From positions 375,820,166-375,884,165 of the forward strand of contig NC_080672.1 in the NCBI RefSeq assembly GCF_030247195.1: a stretch of 64,000 nucleotides of DNA. Reading direction: 5' to 3'. Of this stretch, positions 46,560 to 58,423 are shown in pieces (position 1 is the stretch's first letter; the number at the start of each line of letters is the position of its first letter). This DNA comes from Topomyia yanbarensis (taxonomy: Eukaryota; Arthropoda; Insecta; Diptera; Culicidae). The notes beneath the pieces were generated by a model that saw only the letters and a list, made by a program, of their open reading frames with translations, ran no database searches and was not told the origin of the DNA. Made by a program: the position numbers and the translations under genes.

Positions 46560-46666
46560 GTTTGAAAACTATCATCAATGCGTTGCTGCACTCTTTCAAA
46601 CAGTTGGCAGAGGTCATGACGTTGACAATATTTTGCCTGATGGTGTTCGCTTTATTTGCACTGCAG
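46560..46666 (+). CDS. NaCP60E: NaCP60E/DSC1 exon with S4-S5 linker and S5
   Basis: 107 bp between a TTTTCCAG acceptor and a GTAAGT donor; phase 1 in, phase 0 out. It encodes [19 protein letters not shown] (the amphipathic linker that couples the sensor to the gate) and S5 ([17 protein letters not shown]). The preceding intron is 225 bp. Confidence 0.95.
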
Positions 46667-46798
46667 GTAAGTAAAAACAAAACAACGGTGTAAACATAAA
46701 TAATAAAACCATAAATAAAAACTCAAAAAAGGCAAAAAACGAACTCCCTCTTTGCATACAGAGCCAAATTTTAATAAACTTCCCGGTATCCTCCGCAG

Positions 46799-46878
46799 GT
46801 GTACATGGGCGAACTGCGGAACAAATGTGTCAAAAATATGCCGGAAGGCTGGAACATCACTCACGAGGAGTGGCGGAT
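46799..46878 (+). CDS. NaCP60E: NaCP60E/DSC1 exon, S5 end and turret
   Basis: 80 bp: VYMGELRNKCVKNMPEGWNI...EEWRM. Acceptor CCGCAG, donor GTACGT after two bases of the Met codon. It forms the extracellular loop between S5 and the pore; NIT is a possible N-glycosylation site. The intron that follows (46879-47118) is 240 bp long, has no stop in the exon frame and would be readable if retained. Confidence 0.9.
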
Positions 46879-47118
46879 GTACGTATACACACAGGGTCCA
46901 ATCAAAACTGACGTCCTGCATTGTCACCTCACCAGGCAGATGCAATTTGTAACTCAAATCCCAAATTTAGAATGTTTGCCAACTGACCTTGTATGGACGT
47001 CTTTTTTAACCTATCCCGCTGCACGGTTTGCAGTTTCCCTCCCGGCCAAAACTTACGTTGCAATCGTTTCATTGCGTTTATTCTTTTTTGTCCCCTATAT
47101 ATATGCTTTTCAATTTAG

Positions 47119-47210
47119 GTGGGTGAACGATACCGACAACTGGATAATCGATGACGAGGGTATGCCGATGCTGTGCGGGAACCTGACCGGAGCTCGACAC
47201 TGTCCACCAG
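47119..47210 (+). CDS. NaCP60E: NaCP60E/DSC1 exon, extracellular pore turret
   Basis: 92 bp: WVNDTDNWIIDDEGMPMLCG, then NLTGARHCPP. Acceptor CAATTTAG, donor GTTAGT after one base of a Glu codon. NDT and NLT are candidate glycosylation sites. The two Cys residues probably pair with those in neighbouring exons. The following intron is 11,213 bp. Confidence 0.93.
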
Positions 47211-48432
47211 GTTAGTATTTTCCGTTGAAGCGAGCAAAAAAAAAAATATAAACCGAAACGGAACCGAATGCACACATTGCGAGCACAAAACAAAAGCATC
47301 TGATGCACTGAACTGGGCAAATGGGACTGGTTGGTAGCAAACAGAGAATCCCCAATGAATGAACTGCGAAAATCGAAAACTAACTGATTCAGTCAGCCAG
47401 CATCCATCCCATCGTAGGGTGGGTTGAGGTGGAGCGATTGATGGAACGGATTCCTGAGGACAACTGTTTCAATTAACGATTCAATTCGACCACAGATGCA
47501 ATCTGCCAAGGATGAATATACTACGTAACCTTTAGTGAGTGAAACGTGATAGTAGATTATCAATTTGGTCCAGTATATTACCCCTCCGGAAATCGTGTCA
47601 TTTAGGCAACCATCTGAGACAATTTCGTTAGAATCTCTGAACGTGGTGTACTGCCAGAGGGTTTAGGTTCCATGGCATTTTTCATGGTTTGATCGTAACA
47701 AAGAGAAGGTCTCAAACCGAATGATTTGGAAGAAGAAAAATATTTGCATATTGCTTTCACCCACTGAGAAAAACTATTGCATTCAAAATCGCATAGCTTT
47801 TCCAAACCACGTTAGAAGGTTACAGATAGCGTAACTGGATAAAGCCTTTTGAATACAGTTCGACTGGTACGCTGATATATACTATATACCTACTGTGTTA
47901 TAGTAGTTTCACAATCAGCAACGCCAAGCGGCAACGAACAGACGGGATGATGTTTATGCAAACAGCAATCTTTCCAGGAACATCCCCTTGCGCCTGTAGA
48001 GTCTGCATCGGTTGTTGAATAGAAGCTAGTTACTGTAAACGTTGTTACGACTCGTGCGCTTCGATCGAAACCGTGAACGAAATCCACAGCGTTTATCTAT
48101 ACATGAACTGCTACCTTCTTCTAGTCACCAGCATATGAGAAAATTCTAAACGTACATCTTTCGATAGCTTGGGTATTGAGCTGGATGAACTTGTTATCTT
48201 GCATGTTTCTATCACTTCTCTCGAATCGCAAAATCCCTGGTTCTCGCAGTATTTACAGCGAAGTTCCACGCGTCACCATAATATAATCCTATTCAATAGA
48301 AAATCAAATTGAAATTATTCCAGACCGGTTCAAGGAATGAAGTTTAGGCAGAATCAACAGCGATATTCAAATGATGTTATATTTACAAATTAACGTATGC
48401 GTGAAAAAGTTTGCCTTTTCAAGCGTTTTGAT
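47211..48432. other. Start of the 11-kb channel intron
   Basis: No gene, RNA or repeat recognised in this 1.2-kb stretch. Confidence 0.45.
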
Positions 48433-48552
48433 CACAGATAACAGACTTTGAGCTCATTAAAAATGTGTGTAGTCACTGAACGATTATAGGTAGCGCTGTG
48501 ATCGGTGTTATGCAGCCGGAACACAGCTGTCAAACTTCTTAGCAAGAGTAAA
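48433..48552. repeat. CACAGATAACAGAC MITE, one end
   Basis: CACAGATAACAGACTTTGAG matches the end of the 31416 element; no inverted partner is found before the next element begins. Confidence 0.5.
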
Positions 48553-49122
48553 CTAAAGAGACTAGAATAACAAAGAGACGCCATGTTCCGTTTGGAATTC
48601 CAATTTTACTGTCAATGTCATTCCAAACGAACAAGAGAGTTGTCAGTCGTAAATGTTTAGCATTATGCGGCATTGTTTTTAAGGAAGTATTGTTATGCAA
48701 TTCATTAAAATTACTAAAGATTTTAAAGATGAAAATTATATCCTCAAACCAAATTTGTTACAATACCATCGTGTTTAGAATCGCTAAAGAAAAAAGGGCT
48801 TGGTTTGATGGGAGCACGAAATTCAGCATGAGGGTAACGAGTACGAAATGATGCAAATAATAAATTTTGGCCTAATATGGTTTTGCTGCTGCAAAATACG
48901 ATTCCTGCGGATATAACTCTATTTTAGCTGGTCGAGGAACTCAGCAAACCAGAAGTCGCAACGGATTTTTATATTGGTTAGAAGAAACAAACGGAATAAG
49001 AACAAACAAGTTTGGTGAGGCTTGCACATTTGCAGTGTTGCCTGTGACTTGTAGCCTGGTTGCTAGTTGAATTGTTTTCAATGAATTAAGATGGCGTCTC
49101 TTTGTTATTCTAGTCTCTTTAG
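48553..49122. mobile_element. MITE with 32-bp ends (570 bp)
   Basis: Left end CTAAAGAGACTAGAATAACA continuing AAGAGACGCCAT; the right end is its exact inverse. The direct repeat AGTAAA flanks both sides. The interior has no recognised coding region. Confidence 0.85.
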
Positions 49123-49133
49123 AGTAAACTAAT

Positions 49134-49383
49134 GTCGTTTTCGATTGAGAACCCAGTCACTAACCCAGTTTAGTTGCTTCGAACAAACGTTTTTAATGGA
49201 ACTGAGTTGGGTTCTTGCAAAACAGCAGTGGTGTGAGCGAGCCTGAAATATATTTCAGGTTGGAACCCAACTCGGTTTTCAGTTCAGTGGCGCATAACCT
49301 AGGTTCAAAACTGGCTTGAAACAAACGGTTTGACAACAGTTAGGTCCGAAACTAAGTTAGTTTCTGTCTCAAGCAAAAACGAC
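49134..49383. mobile_element. MITE with GTCGTTTT ends
   Basis: GTCGTTTTCGATTGAGA at the left and the inverse of GTCGTTTTTGCTTGAGA at the right. GAACCCA/TGGGTTC motifs repeat inside. Eleven bases separate it from the previous element. Confidence 0.65.
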
Positions 49384-50281
49384 ATAAAACGCGTGTTTCG
49401 CAGTAGATGTAAGAATATGTAAACATTTTTTTTGACTTTTCTCTCATTACACAGCAAACTCAGTTTGGGTAATTCAAATTGATATTAAGTCAGTTACACT
49501 GTTATTATTTCCCCCTCAAATAATGATCCCAAGCATATCTCTCAATTTCAGAAATTTCGGCCAAACTATCCCCTTTGTCATTACATCCGCTACTTAACCC
49601 TCGATTTGCAGATACTTTAGCCACTGAGAACTGACATACAAATAATGTTTTCAATGTGTGTAAGAAATAAAGCTATCATTTTAAAATGCTATCAGCTAGT
49701 AGCAACTTGTCACTAGCCGGTGTTACGATCTCCCAGCAATCGCTATACGGACCTTGCATAACAACTTTGATACAGTGATGATTCATGCATGCGATGGTGA
49801 TTTTCAACGTATTTTCATTCAAATGTTTACACAGGTTTTTCAGAAAAGTTTGCTCTGGCCTATAAGTCTGTTCTCTGTGCTTTAGCTGTAGTCATAATTT
49901 TTCAACAAGCTCTCGTACGAAAAAGTGTTCAAGTTCAAGCTACTTCCCTCGCGCATGCTTGCTTGGTTCCACCGTTACTGAAATACAGGGTTGTCCTCGT
50001 ACACGATTACTGGCTTCTTTACTTCCAGTCAAACTGAACTGAGCATGTTCAAGGTTCTACTGAACTGAGCATGTTCAAGGTTGCTCACCCATGTCACGCA
50101 TATCATTGGGGTCATTATCCCCAATCAGCGTCAGCAAAAGTCCTCAATATCTCTGAAGATTTATTACGATAGTACAATATCTTACCGTCGATGTTTCCCT
50201 ATGGGTATCTTAATACACGCTTCAGATGCATGCAATACTCGTCAGTAGCTCTACACTGATTTCCAGCAAAGTAATCCACCG
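49384..50281. other. Intronic DNA, no gene seen
   Basis: Includes a short local tandem of GAACTGAGCATGTTCAAGGT at about 50036-50081. Otherwise nothing recognised. Confidence 0.45.
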
Positions 50282-50652
50282 CTGCACGGAAAAATAAAAC
50301 AACCCGCAGAATAAGTTCTTTTAACTTAAATTTAGGTAGTTTTGAATCTTGCGTCGCTTTCGCACTTATTAGTGTTGTCAAAAACAAAGAGATTCGACTC
50401 AGTCGAGGCCTTCCATGGAATAAGGTACTTTTGAGTTGTTTGAGGTATACTCAAAATTAGGTAGCTTCAACTTAAATTTAGGCATAATTAACTCAAGGTT
50501 GAGTATAAAAACCCTGTCAATGAGTTGTGGTTTTTGCCGTGGTTAAAGGGAAACTACTTTCAACACGGTTGACCTAATTTTACCTTATTCCACGATACCC
50601 CGAGATTGAGTTAAAAGAGCTCAACTTTTGGTAGTTTTTCGTATCCGTGTAG
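50282..50652. mobile_element. MITE with CTRCACGGA ends
   Basis: CTGCACGGAAAAATAAAAC at the left, inverse of CTACACGGATACGAAAAAC at the right. Internal TTTAGGTAG/CTACCTAAA-type motifs. About 371 bp. Confidence 0.6.
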
Positions 50653-50990
50653 AAACTTTTTTCTTGAATTGGTGAACAGGGTTGCCACTATTTTTCCACT
50701 ATTTGGCACTTGACGGCGACCTCAAAGTCATCGAAATTTGGTATATATTTTAGTTTTCGTAGACCATGTATCAAAGGATTTTTGTAAAATTTGAGACATT
50801 ATTACCCAAATTTCCAAAATATGTTTGTAGCATCTTCTAAAACTTAAAAATCTGGCAGAATAAGAAGTTTGTCTTTTTGTCTGAAAGCTGCCAAAAACTC
50901 TGGCTGTGCCAGATAAATCTGGGATAATGGCATGCCTGTTGGTGAGACAGAAGTCATATTCGTTGCGTTTTAAGGTTGAACCTCTGTTCA

Positions 50991-51155
50991 AAAATCGAAA
51001 ACAATAAAAGCAGTTTTTTTTCCATACCGTGTGTTACATCTTCATAAAAATCAATCAGGAATACTTTAACAACATTCTACATAAGCTGATTGATTTTTAT
51101 GAAGATCTAACAAACGGTGTGGAAAAAATCTGCTTTTTTCGTTTTCGATTTTGGC
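50991..51155. mobile_element. Foldback MITE, about 70-bp arms
   Basis: AAAATCGAAAACAATAAAAG...CAGTTTTTTTTCCATACCG pairs with CGGTGTGGAAAAAATCTGC...TTTTCGATTTT, and AGATCTTCATAAAAATCAATCA-type inner arms continue the pairing, with a short centre. Confidence 0.7.
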
Positions 51156-51628
51156 CCATTCTCTGTCCAACATTAACCCAGGCTTGCTAATAGTCGTGGA
51201 ATCACTGATTTCAATTTCGGGAAACATGGCCCAGACCGTAAAATGCTTGTTTGGGTCGGAACACTCGATTCTTCCCTATTTCAAATCCAGCGGGTTGACT
51301 CAAAACAATTATTAATTTGAGCGTCCCAATCAAGAAATTACCCTTAATTTCCACATACCAATCTTCCTGATTCACAAAAGTCAATTGACGTCTCAGCTCC
51401 CTCATTTTTGCTACAGAAGAGTATTGAGAGATACACTGAAACGTACACGCCGCACCAACTCCTGCCTAATTGCCTAAGGTTCCCAATAAGTTTTTGTTGT
51501 AACTAGCACTTGTATTTACTATTTGCGCTTGAAATTAAGTAAAGTAGCGGTAGTAATAAGCCTCCCATTTTGTTTTAAACGCAAGGACAGCTTTTAAAAC
51601 AGAAATTGATTGATTAGTTTAACTCATG

Positions 51629-52158
51629 TACCGTAAAACGGGATATCTTTGATCACCGGGGTAAGTTTGATCAAATGAGATTTTTTTCAGTAGCGTGCAA
51701 TAAGATGATTCCCTCTAACAAAATCATCTAAACAAAATACAATCAATATTCTAAACATGTTCAGCATCTACCGGCAACTATTATTTTGTCACTTAATGTA
51801 CCTTTTATGAACATAAGTTCAAATTGAAAATGATACATCTTTCACGCCTCGTTTCAATCTGGTCAAATCGCCTGCAGATATGCAACTTACACAACATTCG
51901 GTGCGTTATTTCTTACTTCGATACACATATTTTGCTGATCAAAGTTACCCCGAAAACAACGAAGGATAATTTACAACAAATTTATTTTATTTTTATAGTA
52001 AAATCAAAATAAATTACCAAACAACATATGTGGACGTTTTCAATCTATAGGTACCAGTGCTTGTTTTAAAAATGCAAAAAGCTACATCTACCTAATTTGA
52101 AGAAAGTTATTCAAAAAACTGTAAAAAAAATTGATCAATGTTCCCCCGTTTTACGGTA
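51629..52158. mobile_element. TA-flanked MITE, ACCGTAAAACGGG ends
   Basis: Left TACCGTAAAACGGGATATC and right inverse of TACCGTAAAACGGGGGAAC, both flanked by TA as for Tc1/mariner-type targets. TTTGATCA motifs recur inside at both ends. 530 bp. Confidence 0.75.
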
Positions 52159-52501
52159 ACCAATTTTATTAATTCTGTAACCTTTTGAATTAAACTGAAC
52201 GTGGCGAATTTGGCACCACTTGCACCTGGTATAATCAACCTGCACAAAACGTTGCATAACGCAGGGCTGTTTTTTTTGGAACAACATGTGTTATCATTCA
52301 GCCCTTCGTTATGCAAATTCGCGATATTATGAGATGGGCTAAGCGCGGTGTTTCACGGAGCCATTCAGCTTTCAATCGGGAAAGGCCGCATGGAATTTTG
52401 GGGAAATGCGCTAATATATGTCCGTATAATAGAAACCCAGCTTCAGTGAAAAACTACGAGTACCAGTCTGGGTTTAAAACGTACTATCTCGCCTTCACTA
52501 C

Positions 52502-53100
52502 ACCCAGATTTTTTTTACGCGAGGGATACGTACGGCGTAAAAAACCGCGTTAATTGGAAAATACGCGTAAAAAAACCGCGTTAATTCGAAAATCCGCGTT
52601 AAAAAACGCGATTATTCGAAAATTCTCAGCCAAAGACTTATATTTGGAAGTTTTTTTTGCACGGATTTCGCAATTAACACGTTTTTTTGTAAAAATATTA
52701 AAGTCCTTTTGAATGCAAAAGACTTAGAAGATTTTCGGAAAGATGGAAGAGACGGGTCTGGATTCCTTATGGCCCGCACCTCAACAATATGGGTATTTTC
52801 GGAATGGTTTTGACGAGTAGGTGCAAGAAATTGATTTTTGACGCTATTTTGAAATCCAAGATGGCACTTCCGGTTTAGCGCTAATTTTCTACAACCCATG
52901 CAATATGGGTATTGTCGGAATGGTCTTGACGAGTATGAATTTATGTTTGATGCCATGTCGAAATCCAAGATGGCGACTTGCTGTTTACTGCAATTCGCTA
53001 TAACCCATATGTAATATATCGCGTTAATTGGAAAATCGGCGTAAAAAACCTCGTAAAAAACCGCGCAAAAAATAACCGCATAAAAAACCTGTGTGTACCC
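52502..53100. repeat. Complex repeat with CGCGTTAAT motifs
   Basis: CCGCGTTAATTGGAAAA-type units repeat three to four times at the left (52530-52620) and again at the right (53010-53080). Between them, two direct copies of an approximately 120-bp unit carry CAATATGGGTATTDTCGGAA, TTTTGACGAGTA-like and GAAATCCAAGATGGC blocks (about 52780-52870 and 52898-52975). Confidence 0.6.
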
Positions 53101-53464
53101 TCAAAATCTTGATTTACAATTAAAAAACATTTTTCGGGATTTTTTTTCTACGCGGTCATTTCTCAACAGATTCTAAATTCTATAAGTGTTTTGGGAAAAA
53201 GAAAAAATTGCAACATTTTTCAAACATTGTGTTGCATTTTGCGAGATCTACAACCTATACTAGGTTACTTGAAAAGTACAAAATTACTGTAGCACCCTGT
53301 CATTATTTTTCAGTCAATTCGAATCGTAAGAACAATATGAATAATGTGTAAATCCATGTCCTGTCAGTAATATGAATAGTTTTGAAAATCATGCTAAAAT
53401 AAAGTCCTTGCTAGTGCTAAATAAACGGAGCACACTATGACTAATAGACACGAAAGTTAAGCTA

Positions 53465-53695
53465 AGGGTCATCCATAAATGACGTAGCATTTTTTGAGTG
53501 ATTTTAAACACACCCCTCCCCCATCCCTGCTCCAGCCCCTTGTCAGCGTAATTTTTTTTGAAAATTGTTTTCTTTTCCCCTTTAAAAAAGCTACGTAGCA
53601 TGACATGACCCTCTACCCCCTGTCGTCACACATCATCACAATATACAGAACTCCTCCTTCCCCATATAATGCTACGTCATTTATGGATGATCCCT
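53465..53695. mobile_element. MITE with AGGGTCATCCATAAAT ends
   Basis: AGGGTCATCCATAAATGACG at the left, inverse of AGGGATCATCCATAAATGAC at the right, followed by TAGCATTTTTT/AATGCTA. The centre is rich in CCCC. 231 bp. Ends of this type are common in insect MITEs (recalled, not searched). Confidence 0.8.
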
Positions 53696-54324
53696 AACTA
53701 CCTAAGCTGACAAAGTAACTAATGAAACTACCGTCTTAGATGCACGACAAATTTTAGCTCCAGCACGAAATCAAGCCAGATATTTGCGGTAAAATAGTGC
53801 TGTTTGGCTGGATTTTCCAATTTTCAATAACTCATATCATGATTGCTTCGCAAAAAAAACATTTTAGTTCAATTAATACTAGCAGGTGCTGTGTAAGTTA
53901 TTTTTGCTATTCCTATACATTTCGCAAGTGTTTGTGAGAGGTAATGATCAAGAGTACCCAATGTTACAGGATTTAAAGATACATGTCTAAGTAACAAATG
54001 GATCATTAAATGAGAAAAAAATCTTTTTTTTTTACATACATCGATAAAGCTGATTTTCGTGATTGATGTTTTTTTCCAACTTTCAAAATAAAATTTAAAT
54101 TTAAAATAAAGAAATATGTTGAGAGTCTTGATTTGACACTATCAGATGCATTTGACATATTGAATTTCACGACAAATGATGCTCTATCAGCAAAATGAAT
54201 ACATGTTTTCCCGGTTTTCTCACAGGGTTATTTTTATTTGACATAAATACCATCCAATGCATTTACCTTTTTTCATTTTGAGTGTTGTCTTGATAGGCAA
54301 GATGTAAACAACCGCAGTTTTCCT
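53696..54324. other. Intronic DNA, no gene seen
   Basis: No feature recognised. Confidence 0.4.
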
Positions 54325-54482
54325 ATGTATGGCTGCCTATGTTTAAATAAGATTTATTTAAATAAAACAAAAAAATCGCTTTTACGTATTACATCGATTT
54401 TTTTTAATGTGCGGAGTCGGGACTCGAACCCAGGTGCGCTGCATACAAGGCAATTGATTTACCAACTACGCTACGCCCACCC
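54325..54482 (-). mobile_element. tRNA-derived SINE (Feilai-like)
   Basis: The - strand from 54482 holds a tRNA-like head: A box TAGCGTAGTTGG (54462-54473) and B box GGGTTCGAGTCCC (54419-54431), the internal promoter of RNA polymerase III. The acceptor-stem halves do not pair well, so it is not a working tRNA gene. An AT-rich tail with ATCGATGTAATACG follows. The head resembles mosquito tRNA-related SINEs such as Feilai (from memory). Confidence 0.7.
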
Positions 54483-54545
54483 TTTCGACATAATGTTATG
54501 TATATTGGACCCAAAATTTATCGAATGGAACGAAAAACTATATAT

Positions 54546-54966
54546 ACCCGGATAGAATTTTACAATAGCATTTACCCTACAAATAATCATAAAACAATAA
54601 ATATTATAGTTATTACTGTTTCAACATTGTTCGATGCCAAGTTCTCATAGTAGATTTACAATAAAATTTCATGTAACAATAAATTTCACTGTTCACCCCC
54701 TGATACAGTGCATTCACATTAAATTTTACTGTTTTCGAGAAAAACATGTATGGAGAAAAATTGATTTTTTTAATGTTAAGATACATAACCACCCCCCTTT
54801 TTCACTGTAAAAGTCTATTTTACATTGAAATTTACTGTAAAAACGTTAAAGTTTATTGTTTTTGTATTGTAGTATAACACTAAAACTTACTGTAAATTAT
54901 TGTAAAATTACTGTACTGTCACAGTGAAAATCATGGTTTTGTTACTGTGCATTTCTATTCGGATAG
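54546..54966. mobile_element. MITE with CCGGATAGAA ends
   Basis: Left CCCGGATAGAATTTTACA, right inverse of ATCCGAATAGAAATGCACA. The body is a series of TTTACTGT/ACAGTAAA motifs, a hallmark of a foldback family with internal subrepeats. About 420 bp. Confidence 0.6.
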
Positions 54967-55062
54967 CTTAATGACCCAATTGAAGTTTTATAGCACGCTA
55001 CAAGTGAAATCTAGGTTTTATGTGTGGCTATAAAACTATCATAAAACTAAATATTATAAAAT

Positions 55063-56271
55063 GACAATATAGTTCACTTCTACATACCTTAAAAGATACC
55101 ACACTAGCGCCGCTATGGCACAAAGGGTAACTACTACACTGTAAATTTTGCCGCACGTAATGACAGTTCTCAGTACATTACAATACATTATAGTAGAGGT
55201 GGCAGCATTTCTCAATTAGGGAAAAAAGCTTTTGAATTTATTTTCTCTCCAGTAGGAGAAATCTATATGACATCGTTCTGATGAATGTATTATAGTACAC
55301 ACATGAGATAACGATAATTGCGTAGTCTGACCAGCTCATTGAGAGACACAGGAATAAGGAAACAAAAAATCTTTGCTGACGAAAATACTGAAAACCTGAC
55401 CATTTGCTTACGTGTACTTATAACATTATTTAACATAGCTGGAGATTGTGCTACACAGAAAAAATATTTTGTAATTTTAAGTTTATTTTCATGCACATAT
55501 TTGGAGCATGAATATAAATGTAAAATTAAGTTTCACCACAAATACACACGACTTGTCGTGCTTTCTTCAACGAATTTTATTATAATTTTACACGTGGATT
55601 GAAAATTATAGTTACTTTAAACGGAAAACCAAGGCACTTCAATGTATTTTTACTCGAATACTGCTGTAAAATGAATGACATGTAATATTACACGAATGAA
55701 AGTGTAAAATTGTATGCTGTCTGATGCTCCAATTGATTTTAACGTAATTTTCAATCAAATTTTTGATTCAATCTTTGTTTACATTCGTATTGATTTACAT
55801 GTCGTTTAAATTTCTTTATATTTTTTGTGTAGTTTAAAGAACAAACCCTAACATGCAGATGACGCAAATACAAATTACACTGATAAACTCCCTAAATATC
55901 CAGCACGGTAAACACTGAGCTCAAACTGTTATTTTGCCTATGCTTCCGACATCATGGATTAGTACTAAACAAGTGAAAAAACGATTGACGCTGGTTGGAT
56001 TTTCCAGGTTTCAACTGTAACGATACTATTGATTCTTACGTTGCGCGAGTCCAGCAGTATACTTAATATTTCAGGAAAAATACCAACACATGAGCAATTT
56101 TGCCCACTTTGCACTTCTAATTCGTGGACGCGTTTGACATTTCATTCTACGGCACACGCTAATCGCAGAATGATAGTTTTATGAGATTAAAATCCTTTTT
56201 CATCAACAGATGGCGTTACATTTATGTCTTTTATGATTCATATAGGATTTACAGGAGTGGACTATATTGTT
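55063..56271. mobile_element. DNA element copy B
   Basis: Counterpart of 41429-43876 with ends GACAATATAGTTCACTTCT and, inverted, AACAATATAGTCCACTCCT. It lacks the three insertions of copy A but has its own at 55454-55829. About 830 bp without it. No coding. Confidence 0.85.
55454..55829. mobile_element. TA-flanked MITE nested in copy B
   Basis: Starts CACAGAAAAAATAT and ends ATATTTTTTGTG, with TA on both sides. Copy A keeps the unoccupied site (GATTCTGGTAGTTTT near 42238). Confidence 0.8.
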
Positions 56272-56342
56272 AATGTATAATATTTGATAAAACCTCAATT
56301 ATTACTAGGGTTGTTGTATTAGGTGAACAAAATTTTTTTGTA

Positions 56343-57070
56343 CAGTCGTGATTCGCTGGTTGGACACTTTTTAACTGGACCGCTTTTTAGTTGGACCTCC
56401 GCTAGTTGGATCATTGTCCAACTAAAAAGTATCTGAACGTCAAAATCTCGTGTCAAATTTACTTTGACAATCAATCTGACAATATTTAGAGATGTGAAGA
56501 GATTCACACTGCCAACATCTCCTTTGGAGAGTTTTTGACATTGGTCAGTCGGTCCAACCTAAGAGAAGAGACGACAACAGGCTTCTTGCTCTTCTTAATT
56601 ATCTCTACTAGGCCCTGCCGTAAATCTTAAGACAGAAAGCGTTCATCGTTGCCAGATTCCTTTTGCATGTTTTTTACAATTGCTGAAAATAATTGTACCT
56701 CAAAGCTCGCACTTCAACCATGAATTTACAATGCTAGCTGCATTTGAAAATTTAATGTAATTATTATTCATGTCTCTATTAACAATACACGTAGCTATAT
56801 CGTCATTCAGGACTTTTATTCAATTGGCATGAAATGTTGATGTGTATGAGAAGCAGCCATAATAGATTCAGCAGCACTGTTTTCTATCCCGTTTGTAAAT
56901 ATAATGAACGTTCATCGTTGGCAAAACGACCAATCAGAAGCTGGTTCAATATTGAGGTTAGGACTGGATCAAATTAGCTACGCGATTGTCTTCTCTTCTC
57001 TTAGGGTCCAACTAGCGAATCAAATTCGTTAGTTGGGCAAGGCTGTGGCCCAACTAGCGAATCTCGACTG
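56343..57070. mobile_element. TA-flanked MITE (pogo/mariner-like), interrupted
   Basis: CAGTCGTGATTCGCTGGTTGG at the left (first 20 shown is the inverted end) and the inverse of CAGTCGAGATTCGCTAGTTG at the right, each next to TA. The CAGT start and TA target fit pogo/Tc1-type elements. It contains repeated AGTTGGAC motifs and a nested element at 56559-57004. Confidence 0.8.
56559..57004. mobile_element. hAT-like MITE nested at 56.6 kb (446 bp)
   Basis: Ends CTAAGAGAAGAGACGAC and, inverted, CTAAGAGAAGAGAAGAC. Exact 8-bp duplication GGTCCAAC at 56551-56558 and 57005-57012. No coding. Confidence 0.85.
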
Positions 57071-57072
57071 TA

Positions 57073-58423
57073 TAAGTTGCATAAATTTTCATTCGAAAAA
57101 CACATTTTTCTAGACAAAGGCCTTTATAAAGTAATTGTAGTCGAAAATATTCCTATATAATTAGTTGGACGATCTCATATAACCGTTCAAAAAATAGTAA
57201 AAAGCTCTTCAAGGTGAATTTTAACAATATTTTGAAAAATATGATGCAGTTTTTTCAAAATAAATGTAATACATTTGATTTGTTTTTAAAATATCATGAA
57301 CAGCCAAATATGTCATTTTGTTTGTATTATGATAACTTTTAGTGTCTAGATTATGCGATATGGCAGGGGAATCACATATCACATAAGTGTCCTCACTCTC
57401 CCCTAACGATTTAAAAGAAAGAGAGCCATTATTTTCCACTAGAATTGACATTATTAAACGGTGGCTCTCTTAGGAATTAAAACGACACCATGTAAAATAA
57501 AGTATTTTCATGAAACAGACATGTTAGCATAGTCAACACAAAATAGAACAAAATAAAATGTTCAGAAGTTGGATCGAAAAATATTTTTTAAATTCTGGAT
57601 TCTGAAAACGCCTAACGGGTGGTGCATCGAGTCAAGTTGAAATGCTTTTTTCGAGCTGAAATTTGAACCTTTCTAATATAATCAAAGAATACTACCGTCT
57701 TATACTAAGCTAGCCTGTTATCGATGGTAAAAAAGCAATAAATTCTCGTATTCTGGAATATATGATGATCGGTCATTTCAATTATGTTACAGCTTACTCC
57801 TCATAGGAGGATAAGTGGAAATATCCTATTGTATAAAGTTCAAGTCACTCTTCCTCTAATTAGAACAATAATCAATGTTGACATCATACCTTCATTTAGC
57901 CTTGAGCTTGACCGAAACACCGGCTTGTATGCCCTAGAGTTAACATCAATAAAACATTTCGCTGAATAATTTAAAAGACAAATTAGTGATTGTTTGCGGC
58001 AGCCATCAGTTGTCGCTATGGTGCATCATCATCCCTTCTGCAACACCTCTGATGCAATTGCTTAGGTGCTACATTCCGTTTCGGAACTAGACCTTTGTTT
58101 TCCATTAGATATCGCAACCAAACCTTTAACGTACAGCATAGTTATTGGGCCAGCACAACACTTCACAATGAAAGCCTGAAAAGGACGCACCAACACATTC
58201 CCGGCAATCGTCACTACCCATCTAATATGCAAAGTTACGACGAACGTTCCCCTTTGTTTGATTGTCACTCTTCCACCCGGGATATCTAGGTTGGATGGAA
58301 TTGACCTCCAACACATTGCTGCTACCAACCGAAACCCGACGAATGTTTGTGTTGCTAATTTGTGCTGCCACTTTGCGCTTTGGACAAGCAATTAAAATTT
58401 AATTTTTCACTTACTATTTTCAG
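57073..58423. other. Intronic DNA before the pore exon
   Basis: AT-rich with no recognised repeat. It ends in a TTACTATTTTCAG acceptor. Confidence 0.45.

Noticed and set aside
54411..54482. Functional tRNA gene
   Set aside because: A and B boxes are good, but the acceptor stem does not pair and the sequence continues into a SINE tail.
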